From Asparagopsis taxiformis (taxonomy: Eukaryota; Rhodophyta; Florideophyceae; Bonnemaisoniales; Bonnemaisoniaceae): 64,000 bases of DNA. The stretch covers positions 62,001-126,000 of the forward strand of contig JALQPE010002205.1 in assembly GCA_030407315.1 (NCBI GenBank), in the 5' to 3' direction. How positions within the stretch are numbered: position 1 is the first letter of the stretch; each line of letters starts with the position of its first letter. The notes beneath the pieces were generated by a model. That model worked only from the letters and a program-made list of their open reading frames with translations. It did no database searches and was not told the origin of the DNA. Positions 32,308-41,508 of this stretch are shown one piece after another. Made by a program: the position numbers and the translations under genes.

Positions 32308-35300
32308 CTAGACTTCCATGTAATCCTCCCCAGAACTGCCAGCTGAAGAAGAGCTGGTATCACTCTCGACGTCGTGGGGTAACTCGTACATATCTGGCCT
32401 TGCGACCGGACGCGAGTCCTTCAACGGTGCATAGACTAGATCGTTGACTAAGACCGATGTTTCCCGAATTGCCATGGTGTGGGCCCTAATATGATGAGGA
32501 TAAACCATCTTGTATTTCTTCCCAAGCTTGGTTTTCATCAGCTCGTGATCTTTCCATCCCGGGCCGCTGTGCTCGAGGTCCCCACGACATACTATAACAG
32601 AATACGGTGGGATCCATACCAATTCTGGCTTGAGAAGGGGAAATATGGCCGCTGCAGATCGATGGGGAGCGTTAAGGAATGCATGGCTTCGCGGCCGTAC
32701 AATAAGCGGAGTGCCCATTGCACCAGTAGCGATGAATGAATAATCCGGAAATGGAATAGGAGTCCCGTTGAAGCGGTTTTCGTCTTCTAACGGAGGACCA
32801 GGGTAGACGAAGTCGAGATGTGGGACTTGGCGCTCGCAACGAGATCCAGTTAGAAGCAACCTGAGCCCTGTCTTCCCGAACTGGAGCTTCGGGCCTTTTT
32901 CAAATCCGTCCAGAGACGGAGTTGAATCCTCTAGATGCAACTTTTCTGCTATGATAGCAAAGAAAACATCCAAGGCCGCCTTGTCTCTCGCGAGAGTGGA
33001 AGTAGAATCCTTTTCCAGATCTTCCACTACAGCCTTGCATGGGGTCATGAACCTTTGTTCATCCGGGCCACCACGCGCATCCTGGTCGGAAGAACCCGAA
33101 TTCAGAATGGGCCCCCAAGCACCATCCTGCCCATCTACGAACATGTTACAAAACGAGTCGAGGAGTTTGTGGATAGTAGAGCTGAGCTCGGATGGTTGTA
33201 GGATGCCGTCAAGGACGACATAACCAAGAGAGTCCAATCGGGCCCTGGCACGCTCGAAGTAAACCAATCTTGAAGAACTTGTATCCCCTGCCACGGACTC
33301 TATATCCTGCTGAAACTCTTCCACCTCACCCTCCGTTACATGAAATCCCGAGCGGTGTTCCGGATGCAGCAAACTGGAAATGGAACGCACCATTGAAGCA
33401 GCCTCCTCTACAGAAGTATGACTGGTGAAAAATGATGGGGGCTCAGGTTGCTGATCCTCGTACCGATGTACTTTGAAACCTTTGGATTGCAACCTCGTAG
33501 GAGTGATTTGATCCTCGTCTTCTTTTTCTTCTCCGGAGTCTTCATTGCCGTCCATGCTTCCTCCCTCATCATTACCTTGCTTGACTTGCTTTGCTGCTTT
33601 CTTCGTCTTCTTTGTTCCAGAGGCAGACCGAGGAGTAACCGAAGGAGTAGATGGGGAATCAAGTGACGCGATGTGCTCAGCAATAGCAGCAGATCTAGCC
33701 TTTGAACGAGTAAGACGGGAAGGGAAAGAGAGAGATTGGGGGGATGATATAGCTCGCCGCTTCGCGGGTGGAGCTCCTGGAGAAGAAGGATATTTCCTCT
33801 TCGCCCCCGTCTGTTGAGGAGCGGGTTCAGAGGGCTGCTGAGGTTTTTCCACCGAATCAGTACTGGAACTAGCCTTCGCATATGGGTTGAAGTCATCCCC
33901 TTCCCAGGCTTCCTGTTCCGTTACTCCCGCTGGCGGCTTCCAAGATGGTGGGTCACCATCTTTCCCACCATCGTAACATTTCCTGGAACAAACGAAGACC
34001 ATATCACGCTCCCCTGCAGCGAGGTACTTCCTTGGGATGAGATGATGCACTCGCGCATAGTCACATAGATTGTGAACCGGATTAATTCCGCAAGCGGTGC
34101 ATTTATGAACAGCGGCACTTCCAGGAAAAGCGCAGTAATCTCCCAAAGAGCATGGAAACGGGCGTGGAGTAGTACTGTCACGCGGTATGCGGCTGACTGT
34201 GATGTTAGATACAGTCTTACTTGCTCCCTTCGACGCTGAATCCGGAGCTTTCTGAACTTCTGTGCCATCTTCCGCACCATCCGCACCAATTTCATTCCGT
34301 GAAGAGGGAGTGGAATGCGCGTCGGGTGGTTCAGAACGGTTCTCGTCCTCGGAGCCCAGTTGCTCGGGATGTGGAGAATCTGCATCCTTTTCAGGTGCAT
34401 CCTTTTCAGGTGCATCCTCCTCAGGTGCATCCTTGGAAATCTCCATGTCGTCATCCGACCCAGCGCTGGTTTCGGGTATCACCTGTTTTGATGCGGGAGT
34501 GGACGGTAGTTCCTCGACGGTCTCGTCGATAACGACGTCATCAGAAGAGATGGGGATTGGGAGAGGTTCCATGATAACGTCTTCGAATTGGGTTAAACGA
34601 CGTTCATGTCTCGAAGCACCCGTAGTCTTCGTCGCTGGTTGAGCAGCACCAGTCGACTGCGAAGCTTGCATAATAGCTTGAGTGACTGGTTCGCCACCTT
34701 GGCGCTTGTCTTGAACCCCCTTGTTTTCTCCATTGCCGTCTTCTTCTTCATCCGGGCCGTGTGATTCGGATGAAACCTGGCGAGTGGACTGAATTCCAAA
34801 GCGGTCTCGAAGAACGGATCGAAAACTCTCCAGCCGTGCCTCCTGGTTTTCGGGTTTCCTCGGCACGGGCTCTTCCTCGTATTGAATCATACGTTTGTAG
34901 ACGGATTTCCACGTTGGTATCATATCCGTTCCGTCTGATTCCAAGTCTTCGAGGTCAGCGATGTCTTCGGTCGACAGGTTACTGGCACGTGCCATCTCAC
35001 GAATGACTTCGTAATATTGTTGAATGTAGGTCAAGTACGTCCGAAGGTCGAAAGACGGGACACGACCGAAGGTGGGAAGCAGTTGGACATTGCGGTAGTG
35101 AATGCACTTGACCATTAGCTCACTGGCACGATCCTCCGCCCTTGTAAAAGCAGTGTCCTTGAGAATTAAAAGACTGATTCCAACTTCGTTTTCCTTTCTT
35201 CCTGAGGAAGCCTTGTACGCAGCGTATGTGCGGGGTGAACGCCTCATGTTCAACGCCACATTCACTATAGAAGATACCGTGCTCTTCTTCAGAATACCGC

Positions 35301-35910
35301 TGAAGTGGCGCTGGAAGAACCAGTTCGCAACCTGTGATGCAGGCATATCAGCGACAGTTCTTTCACCGGGTCGGGCATATTTAACATTGCAGTTATAAAT
35401 GCTAATGATCGCGTGGATACGATCTCGAACTGTGGTCGGTAACACCGTGTGGACGAGTTCATTCAAACGCTGACTGAGGTACAGCATGTCCTCCATTGTC
35501 ATCTTTTCTCCGTCAGGTCTTTGAGCTTCTTGTACTGGGACATTGTCAACCACAGACGCCAAACGTTCCACCCCTTTTTCTTTGCATCGTAAAAGAGCAC
35601 GGCGACGATGGAGTCCGTCCACGATGTAATAGCGGCTTCCACTGGATTGGTAGGGTAAGGAAACAACAGTGATACATCCCACCGCAGAGGTCTGGAAGCC
35701 TTCCATAACCATCTTGCGGAACAACAAGTCAACATGAGAGTCGTCAACTTCCCGGGATGTTTCATCGGGGACGTATATGTCCAGAATAGGCAACTTGATC
35801 ATCTTGAAAACGTAATTCGACAACGAAGAAGCAACGGAGCGTGACATCGCAGGAATGACTAGTTGACGTGCGCTGGAAGAAGCTTCCCCTCGGCGGGGAC
35901 GTAGGCTCAT
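32308..35910 (-). CDS. ParB-domain / zinc cluster / 2OG-Fe(II) dioxygenase fusion protein
   Basis: 1200 codons; ATG at 35910 chosen because upstream in-frame codons use only a TTG. Residues ~38-115 resemble a ParB N-terminal domain: IYVPDE, a helix, then YYIVDGLHRRRALLRCK, equivalent to the ParB box II (GxRRxRA). A helical region follows (~120-330). Residues ~470-560 are acidic and Ser/Thr-rich with 5-residue DAPEK-type repeats. A Cys/His cluster (CTACG ... HNLC ... CSRKC, ~590-640) may be a PHD- or treble-clef-like finger, and KRK/AKRR near 710-730 looks like a bipartite NLS. The C-terminal ~280 residues fit a double-stranded beta-helix dioxygenase: HLD (H1031, D1033), RPRSH, GDLEH (H1114) and a distal basic IRAH (R1142), i.e. 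the HxD...H iron ligands and a 2-oxoglutarate-binding Arg. Substrate unknown: nucleic acid base (TET/JBP-like context) or protein. Confidence 0.7.
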   Translation of the reverse strand: MSLRPRRGEASSSARQLVIPAMSRSVASSLSNYVFKMIKLPILDIYVPDETSREVDDSHVDLLFRKMVMEGFQTSAVGCITVVSLPYQSSGSRYYIVDGLHRRRALLRCKEKGVERLASVVDNVPVQEAQRPDGEKMTMEDMLYLSQRLNELVHTVLPTTVRDRIHAIISIYNCNVKYARPGERTVADMPASQVANWFFQRHFSGILKKSTVSSIVNVALNMRRSPRTYAAYKASSGRKENEVGISLLILKDTAFTRAEDRASELMVKCIHYRNVQLLPTFGRVPSFDLRTYLTYIQQYYEVIREMARASNLSTEDIADLEDLESDGTDMIPTWKSVYKRMIQYEEEPVPRKPENQEARLESFRSVLRDRFGIQSTRQVSSESHGPDEEEDGNGENKGVQDKRQGGEPVTQAIMQASQSTGAAQPATKTTGASRHERRLTQFEDVIMEPLPIPISSDDVVIDETVEELPSTPASKQVIPETSAGSDDDMEISKDAPEEDAPEKDAPEKDADSPHPEQLGSEDENRSEPPDAHSTPSSRNEIGADGAEDGTEVQKAPDSASKGASKTVSNITVSRIPRDSTTPRPFPCSLGDYCAFPGSAAVHKCTACGINPVHNLCDYARVHHLIPRKYLAAGERDMVFVCSRKCYDGGKDGDPPSWKPPAGVTEQEAWEGDDFNPYAKASSSTDSVEKPQQPSEPAPQQTGAKRKYPSSPGAPPAKRRAISSPQSLSFPSRLTRSKARSAAIAEHIASLDSPSTPSVTPRSASGTKKTKKAAKQVKQGNDEGGSMDGNEDSGEEKEDEDQITPTRLQSKGFKVHRYEDQQPEPPSFFTSHTSVEEAASMVRSISSLLHPEHRSGFHVTEGEVEEFQQDIESVAGDTSSSRLVYFERARARLDSLGYVVLDGILQPSELSSTIHKLLDSFCNMFVDGQDGAWGPILNSGSSDQDARGGPDEQRFMTPCKAVVEDLEKDSTSTLARDKAALDVFFAIIAEKLHLEDSTPSLDGFEKGPKLQFGKTGLRLLLTGSRCERQVPHLDFVYPGPPLEDENRFNGTPIPFPDYSFIATGAMGTPLIVRPRSHAFLNAPHRSAAAIFPLLKPELVWIPPYSVIVCRGDLEHSGPGWKDHELMKTKLGKKYKMVYPHHIRAHTMAIRETSVLVNDLVYAPLKDSRPVARPDMYELPHDVESDTSSSSAGSSGEDYMEV

Positions 35911-36462
35911 GGTTGGGATCGCAAGGAGGGTCGAATAGCTGACGATTGAAACGGTACCAGAGTAACGCGGTATGCCTTTCAAGTAGCAGGGGAGTACTAA
36001 TCAGCTAGCCAGCGAGGGACAATGTATTAACAACAAATTTGTTCAACTGGAAGGACACCAAAACTGTGCGTAAAAATTCAGACCGCGCGAGCGGTTTCTA
36101 TTGGCGCATGGTCCAACCTGAATCGAATAAACGGTCATAGCGCCAGTTCGAATAAAAATGTTAATTTCGGTAATTTTGCAATCTCGAAAAGTTACCGAAC
36201 TACATACACCTTTCATGACTCGTATATTATCAATAAGAAAAGAAGAAATGGAAACTGACTCTATCTCAGCAAGTATTAATACAACGAAGTAGTCCTGAAC
36301 TATTCATGACTTGTTCCAGTTAGTCAATGTTCTTCAGACATGTGCCGGATGCAGCTACACGAACCGTTTATTGAGCCTCACACCCTTTTATTTCTCCTAC
36401 CTACTTTTTCCGCGCAGTGCTGAACTGTCAGTATCTTTTTGTTCTCGTTAGATATAACGGTA

Positions 36463-36577
36463 CTCAGGTGTGCCTTGGCACTGCTCCCTACGACCAGAAC
36501 ACCTCCACAGCGCCTTTTCCGTGGATGATAAAATTTGGTAATTTTTGCAGCCCGAAAAATTACCAAATTTTATCATC
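36463..36577 (+). repeat. Inverted repeat arm b with perfect 23-bp hairpin
   Basis: Related to arms a and c (CAGGTGTGCC, GACCAGAACACCTC, AGCGCCTTTTCCGTGGATG). It ends in a perfect hairpin: arm 36524-36546, loop 36547-36554, arm 36555-36577. Confidence 0.9.
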
Positions 36578-36756
36578 TCCCAAATCGTCCGTTCTGACCA
36601 CCACGGCAGCCTTTCTGCTCGCCACCAAACCCACTCCACCACTATCTACGTCTTCATCTACCTATCTGAACCGACCTCAATACACCTCACTCCGCGTCTT
36701 TGTGTGCCCGTCCGGCTATCATTTACTGTTATGCCATTCTTTGAAAGCTGGGCCGA

Positions 36757-36911
36757 AGTGGGCTAGAACAAAGGTTGGGGACCTTACATACCACTCCTCA
36801 GGTGTGCCCTAGCACTGCTACCAACGACCAGAACACCTCTACAGCGCCTTTTCCGTGGATGATAAAATTTGGTAATTTTCTGGACTCCAAAAATTACCAA
36901 ATTTTATCATC
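36757..36911 (+). repeat. Inverted repeat arm c with 22-bp hairpin
   Basis: Best partner of arm a: both run from CTAGAACAAAGG (inner) to the AAATTTTATCATC hairpin (outer). The hairpin has arms 36858-36879 and 36890-36911 around a 10-base loop. Arms a and c therefore enclose the ParB-dioxygenase gene symmetrically in a ~5.0-kb unit. Confidence 0.9.
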
Positions 36912-36956
36912 TCCGAAATCGCCTGTTCGCGTTCGTTCGCTGCTCTCCCACCCATT

Positions 36957-37034
36957 GCCACTTGTGGGAAATTGCGCGCGCAATTTACCACAAGTGGCAC
37001 GTCTCGAATTATAGCGCTATAATTCGAGACGTGC
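36957..37034. repeat. Two abutting long palindromes (42 bp and 38 bp)
   Basis: 36957-36998 is a 42-bp palindrome with one mismatched pair, centred on GCGCGC, starting GCCACTTGTGGG. 36997-37034 is a perfect 38-bp palindrome, starting GCACGTCTCGAATTATAGC, centred at 37015/37016. They overlap by two bases. They lie 434 bp upstream of the methyltransferase-SET start. Confidence 0.97.
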
Positions 37035-37467
37035 GCCCCTTCACGCTCAATTCCATCGATCCGCTCCGGTATTAATATCATGAGAACCGTTCTAGAAGGG
37101 GTGTGGGATGTCTTCCACGAAAATTGTATTTTGCATAGACAGTGAATGAGGTGTGAACGGGTGGAAGCAGTGTATTAGCCAGCTTAGAGTCCTCCGCAGT
37201 AGACCCCGATTTCACTAATACGATACTTCCAACCGTTCAGTTCGGATTCTCATAGTTTCATGGACAACCCTTGTAATGTCAGGTGCTGACATGCATGTCC
37301 TCGCGACCTCTCCATAGCACTTTACAGATTGTTCCGAGGAATGCACAAATTACGATTTCAAATTTGCGGTCCTTTTCTTACCAGCACCTCCGCTGCCACC
37401 GACGCATCGACCTCATTTCGGATTCTGCCTTCTTCTTTTCCTCTTCTATTGCTATATTCAAGGCGCG

Positions 37468-40400
37468 ATGGTTGATACAATGAAACATGGGGCTGTTATC
37501 TCTGCAAGCGAGCGTGGCCCCACCAATCCAGGGGACTTGTATGGAGACGGAACTATCATATGGGTAGATCCAGCTCGTGTTGTTTCTATACCAGCAATTG
37601 AAGGTTTTGGTACTGCAGCTTCAGACATTTCTTCCCGAGTGTCTCTGGACTTTGATGCACTCCATCTTTACGGATCTATCACTGAAAATGGTGATGTCAC
37701 CCTTGTCGGAGGCATGGACGTCTGTGAGGAGATCTGGTCGCGCCCCCGCACGAAAACTTCACGGTTTTTAGTACGCATGAGCTACGAGTCTATCTCTTCA
37801 GAGCCACACACACTGATCTCTATTGTTTATCACATCCTCAGGAGAGAAAGACGGGTTCCCTTCACTGAATCAGTTGCCATACTTGCATACCTTCGTGACT
37901 ACTGGCATGATCGGGAGAGGAATGAGGATAACGTTCCCCTTGCACATCGCACCCTCCCAGGATTTCGAGCTGCTGTCAAGGCCATGTTCCAATCAAAGCT
38001 TCCGCCTGCGGCAGTCGCTGTCATGGAAGATTGGTTTGGGAAGGCCTACCATCGTCATACCTTCAATATCGTCCAGTCCCTCCGCACTTTCTCGTCTTCG
38101 GAATGCGATGAGGGGTCTAACGACGTAGACACGAGGGTTTGGGATATGTTCCTGACCAGTTGTTCCTTACAAGACTTATCAATGTCTCTCTTCACGCCAG
38201 TGTTCGTTGTAGAAGAGCACAGAACAACCACAAAGTTACCATCCAGCCAAAGCCTCCACAGCCAAGGTTCGGAACCTCTTCCCGTTGCACAGTATTTCCA
38301 CTCAGTGCACACGGCGTCTCGGTCTTCAATTGGTCGTGAATCATTCGTGCGGCAGACTCTGGCTTGCCAATTCTTTGTTGCGCATACCCAGCTACGAACT
38401 ACGGACCATGGAAACTGGGCTACTCCAAGAGTTTCTTCCGCTTTCGAGAAGATTATATTTCTCATGGCTATGCTACAAATGGAAAGAGATTTAAAAGCCA
38501 CCCCGGTGAGGCCGAGAACAAGGTCCTCGTCTAATCGAACTGTATTGATCAGAAAGGAATCTCCTGCTTCCGCTCAGCGCCTCGGCTACGCTATTCATGT
38601 GGTCGTGAAGGCATGGGATACACTGGCTCGTGCACTGGATGTTTCAACGGCCGAGGAACTTCTCCAACCTTATCTTCTTTATGATCAGCGCATGTTCAAG
38701 TACCATGTGCTAGACTCAGAGGAAAGGGGGTTCTCTCCTCTTCGAGAGCTAAAGACGTTATTGCATGGCAGAGGGGCCGTGCGAAGGTTGCAGCATGCCA
38801 AAAGTATATCCCATCGAGCAGTTCATCGCTCCGTCCTCCAAGACGCTCAGATGCGCCTCTGCGCCTCCTCCTTCTGGGCACACATTACAGATATTACTAA
38901 GGATCGAAAACTATTTGACCAGACCGTTTCTTCTCCGAAACAAAACGCGTTTCTTTGCGCATTCGAAGCACAGGAAGATTCTATAGAAACTGATTCTGGG
39001 AGGTTCACTTCTATTCCTGGCCTTCAAAACGTCGAGAGGCAGCTCACGGCCTTCAGAAACTCTGAACTACCACAATCGACTCCTGAACCAAACGAGGAGC
39101 TTTTTGGAGAAGCTGATACATCTTTCGCTCCCGTTCCTGCGTCACCATCCATTGAACAAAACACGGATACAGGTGTCAAACGGAAGCGACTGGACAACAG
39201 TAATGAAACTGATGTTCCTGCAAAGTCAGCTCGCACTTCTGAGCCGGTGAGCGCTCATAGAAGGCCATCAGACACAAGTACTGCCGAGTCCTTAGACATC
39301 GAATCTATGCGTCTCGGAGACCCTGTTTCAATTCCAGCAAACCTACAAAACATGAAGGCTTCTTGCCTACACACACTCAATTGCAGTTTCAGAGATCTTC
39401 TTGAGACCTATGAACGCATTGATATTCCTGCAAAACCGGAGCTTGTAGAGGGTGCCCAATTGGTTCTCACAGATCCACCGTATAATTCGAGACGAACAGC
39501 TGGGAGAGAGAATTCAGCGTATGACATTCTCCGCCAACAAGAAATCGTGGACACAGTGGCAACTATCGCAAAGGTAACACGACAGGGTGGTCATGTTCTC
39601 ATCTTCACATCTGCTGCCCTTTTCTACAACTGGGTTTACGAACTCCGAAAGGTCAAGACTTCTACGAACACTCCCATGTTTTCAGTTGATTCACAGCCTA
39701 TCTTCTGTATTCGGAGCCCAACGCATTTCACTTCTCCGCCATATAGATTTACGACCAGTTTAATGAATATGTCTGAGCTGGTTGTACATGCTACAAAGCT
39801 CGGAAAGGGAAGAAAAGGATGGGCGATGGTGAACTATAAAAATGCCGGTTACATCCCAACCAGATTCCGAGCATGGACAAATATTATCGACAACATTCCA
39901 AGGATATCGCCTTCAGAGACTGTCAAATATTTCGACCAAACGGAACAGAAGAACAAGGTACTGCGCCCGGAGCAGAAGCTCGTTGGTTTGTTGCAGGAAC
40001 TAATTGGGCGATTTTCACACCAGGGAGATTTGGTTGTCGACTTGTTCGCCGGAACATTCTCCACTGCAGTCGCTTGCCTTAACATGCGCCACGGTCAGTA
40101 TAGGCGGTTTGTCGGTTGTGAAAAGTACAAAGATTGCTTTGAATTATCTCTTCCGAGAGTTCATACTGCATTTCTGCGTCAAGTAGCAATTGGTAATTTT
40201 GCTCAGCTCTCCAATCCTTCGCTACAACAACTCGCCTCATCACATCTACCGGTTTCCGAGGAGGGTACGGTTTCAAAGCCTACCTCAGGTTTGCCAGTTG
40301 CTACGCGACTTCCGCCCCACCTCGTCAGTTTCCTCACTAGCATGTGGGGTATCCCAGACCAATACAAACAACTGGGCGACCTTCCAGTTCACAAATGGCC

Positions 40401-40965
40401 TCAATCACTTCTCGGCATGCTGTCCACCATTGACAACAATCTTCTGCTTTCCATTGATGCCATGGCACACAACGTGTACGTCGCGCCCTCAACTATTCCG
40501 GGGGCTGGTGACGGTCTTTTTGCCAGAGGCCAGATCGACCCTGGTGACATTGTTGGATTTTATTTCGGTTCATTGGTTTACAGAGATCTCTATAAATCAA
40601 AAGGCAAGACGTTTGGAACAGGTCCCACCGCATTTACCGTGGAGCGCTTCAGAAGCTACGCTCTTCAAATCAAGGATTCGAATATATCTTGTTTGCTTCC
40701 TTCTACTGCTGGAAGCCCCATATTTGTCGTCCCTTTCGAGTACTGTGTCGCTTCGAAAATCAATGACCCCAACTTTGTGGATCCAGCTGAGGGAACTGAA
40801 CGTCCTTCACGCGCAGCTAACGTTAGTTTCTCGTCTCCCGTTCAAGAGCTCCTCGACGAGAATACTGTCTCAAACTATCAAGTTGTCTGTGTTACTGCCA
40901 ACGTGCCGATCTCTGCTGGCTCCGAGCTGTTCATAGAATATGGTAATGACTACTTCTCAGTTTAA
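37468..40965 (+). CDS. DNA amino-methyltransferase / SET-domain fusion protein
   Basis: 1165 codons; ATG at 37468. Residues 1-560 are not recognised (helical; a short ENGDVTLVGGMD segment faintly recalls ParB-like domains). KRKRLDNSNE...AKSAR at ~570-585 looks like a bipartite NLS. The methyltransferase has motif IV TDPPY (669-672) before motif I VVDLFAGTFSTA (D858), the order of beta-class N6-adenine/N4-cytosine enzymes; GGHVLIF is the strand after motif IV. About 50 residues later VGCEKYKDCFELS resembles the SAM-adenosine-binding acidic motif (motif II/III). The C-terminus (1002-1165) is SET-like: GAGDGLFARGQIDPGDIVG, then AANVSF (NHS-like Asn) and SAGSELFIEYGNDYF. So one protein may methylate DNA and a lysine in histones. 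It is divergent from the ParB-dioxygenase gene across a shared palindrome hub. Base specificity cannot be told from sequence. Confidence 0.78.
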   Translation: MVDTMKHGAVISASERGPTNPGDLYGDGTIIWVDPARVVSIPAIEGFGTAASDISSRVSLDFDALHLYGSITENGDVTLVGGMDVCEEIWSRPRTKTSRFLVRMSYESISSEPHTLISIVYHILRRERRVPFTESVAILAYLRDYWHDRERNEDNVPLAHRTLPGFRAAVKAMFQSKLPPAAVAVMEDWFGKAYHRHTFNIVQSLRTFSSSECDEGSNDVDTRVWDMFLTSCSLQDLSMSLFTPVFVVEEHRTTTKLPSSQSLHSQGSEPLPVAQYFHSVHTASRSSIGRESFVRQTLACQFFVAHTQLRTTDHGNWATPRVSSAFEKIIFLMAMLQMERDLKATPVRPRTRSSSNRTVLIRKESPASAQRLGYAIHVVVKAWDTLARALDVSTAEELLQPYLLYDQRMFKYHVLDSEERGFSPLRELKTLLHGRGAVRRLQHAKSISHRAVHRSVLQDAQMRLCASSFWAHITDITKDRKLFDQTVSSPKQNAFLCAFEAQEDSIETDSGRFTSIPGLQNVERQLTAFRNSELPQSTPEPNEELFGEADTSFAPVPASPSIEQNTDTGVKRKRLDNSNETDVPAKSARTSEPVSAHRRPSDTSTAESLDIESMRLGDPVSIPANLQNMKASCLHTLNCSFRDLLETYERIDIPAKPELVEGAQLVLTDPPYNSRRTAGRENSAYDILRQQEIVDTVATIAKVTRQGGHVLIFTSAALFYNWVYELRKVKTSTNTPMFSVDSQPIFCIRSPTHFTSPPYRFTTSLMNMSELVVHATKLGKGRKGWAMVNYKNAGYIPTRFRAWTNIIDNIPRISPSETVKYFDQTEQKNKVLRPEQKLVGLLQELIGRFSHQGDLVVDLFAGTFSTAVACLNMRHGQYRRFVGCEKYKDCFELSLPRVHTAFLRQVAIGNFAQLSNPSLQQLASSHLPVSEEGTVSKPTSGLPVATRLPPHLVSFLTSMWGIPDQYKQLGDLPVHKWPQSLLGMLSTIDNNLLLSIDAMAHNVYVAPSTIPGAGDGLFARGQIDPGDIVGFYFGSLVYRDLYKSKGKTFGTGPTAFTVERFRSYALQIKDSNISCLLPSTAGSPIFVVPFEYCVASKINDPNFVDPAEGTERPSRAANVSFSSPVQELLDENTVSNYQVVCVTANVPISAGSELFIEYGNDYFSV

Positions 40966-41508
40966 ACAGGAACGCATTGGCGTTTTTCACACCTACATCA
41001 TGTTCTCCCTGCTTCCCATTACCCCGCAAATAGTAAAATAGGCAAAGTATGTTCTATCTCCTCATTCCCTCTAACATCCGCGATGATTAGGTGCATTTCT
41101 TTCCCGTGAACAGGACGAGGACCTGATCTACCTAATGTTCAGGTCTAGATCTCTTTTTACTCGAGTAATTTTCCCGTCCGAAATTAAGCATAATTTAAAC
41201 AGTTATTGTACCACACCATTTATTTAGATCTACGACCGTTACGGCACGGTGCATTCGTAACGGTTCCACAGCCTCCTTTATCTCTTCCTACTTCTACAAA
41301 TTGAATAGGTCGGTTACAACACGTAGCATTTGTAACGTTTCGATCTCTCCCCTTTCCTTCCCTTCTTCAATAAACGGACAAGTTCCGAACTTAAACAAAT
41401 TACCTTTACCACCATTCTACTGGATAACTCTTCATCTTGGAATACCTGATCCCAGTAGCTCTGACGTTACGAAACATATCTGTGAAGATCTCCTTATTCC
41501 AGGCTGAC
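40966..41508. other. Intergenic region with short inverted motifs
   Basis: 543 bp between two same-strand genes. It holds GACCTG...CAGGTC near 41114-41145 and two similar CCGTTAC/GTAACG blocks (about 41230-41265 and 41310-41337). No gene recognised; probably terminator of the upstream gene and promoter of the next. Confidence 0.5.

Larger units (their letters stand above)
35911..37467. other. Divergent intergenic hub between ParB-dioxygenase and methyltransferase-SET
   Basis: 1.56 kb separating two divergently transcribed genes. It holds inverted-repeat arms b (36463-36577) and c (36757-36911), two long hairpins, and two abutting palindromes at 36957-37034. The short ORFs here overlap the repeats and are not credible. 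As the shared upstream region it probably carries both promoters; TATATTCAAGG just before 37468 is a weak TATA candidate. Confidence 0.6.
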
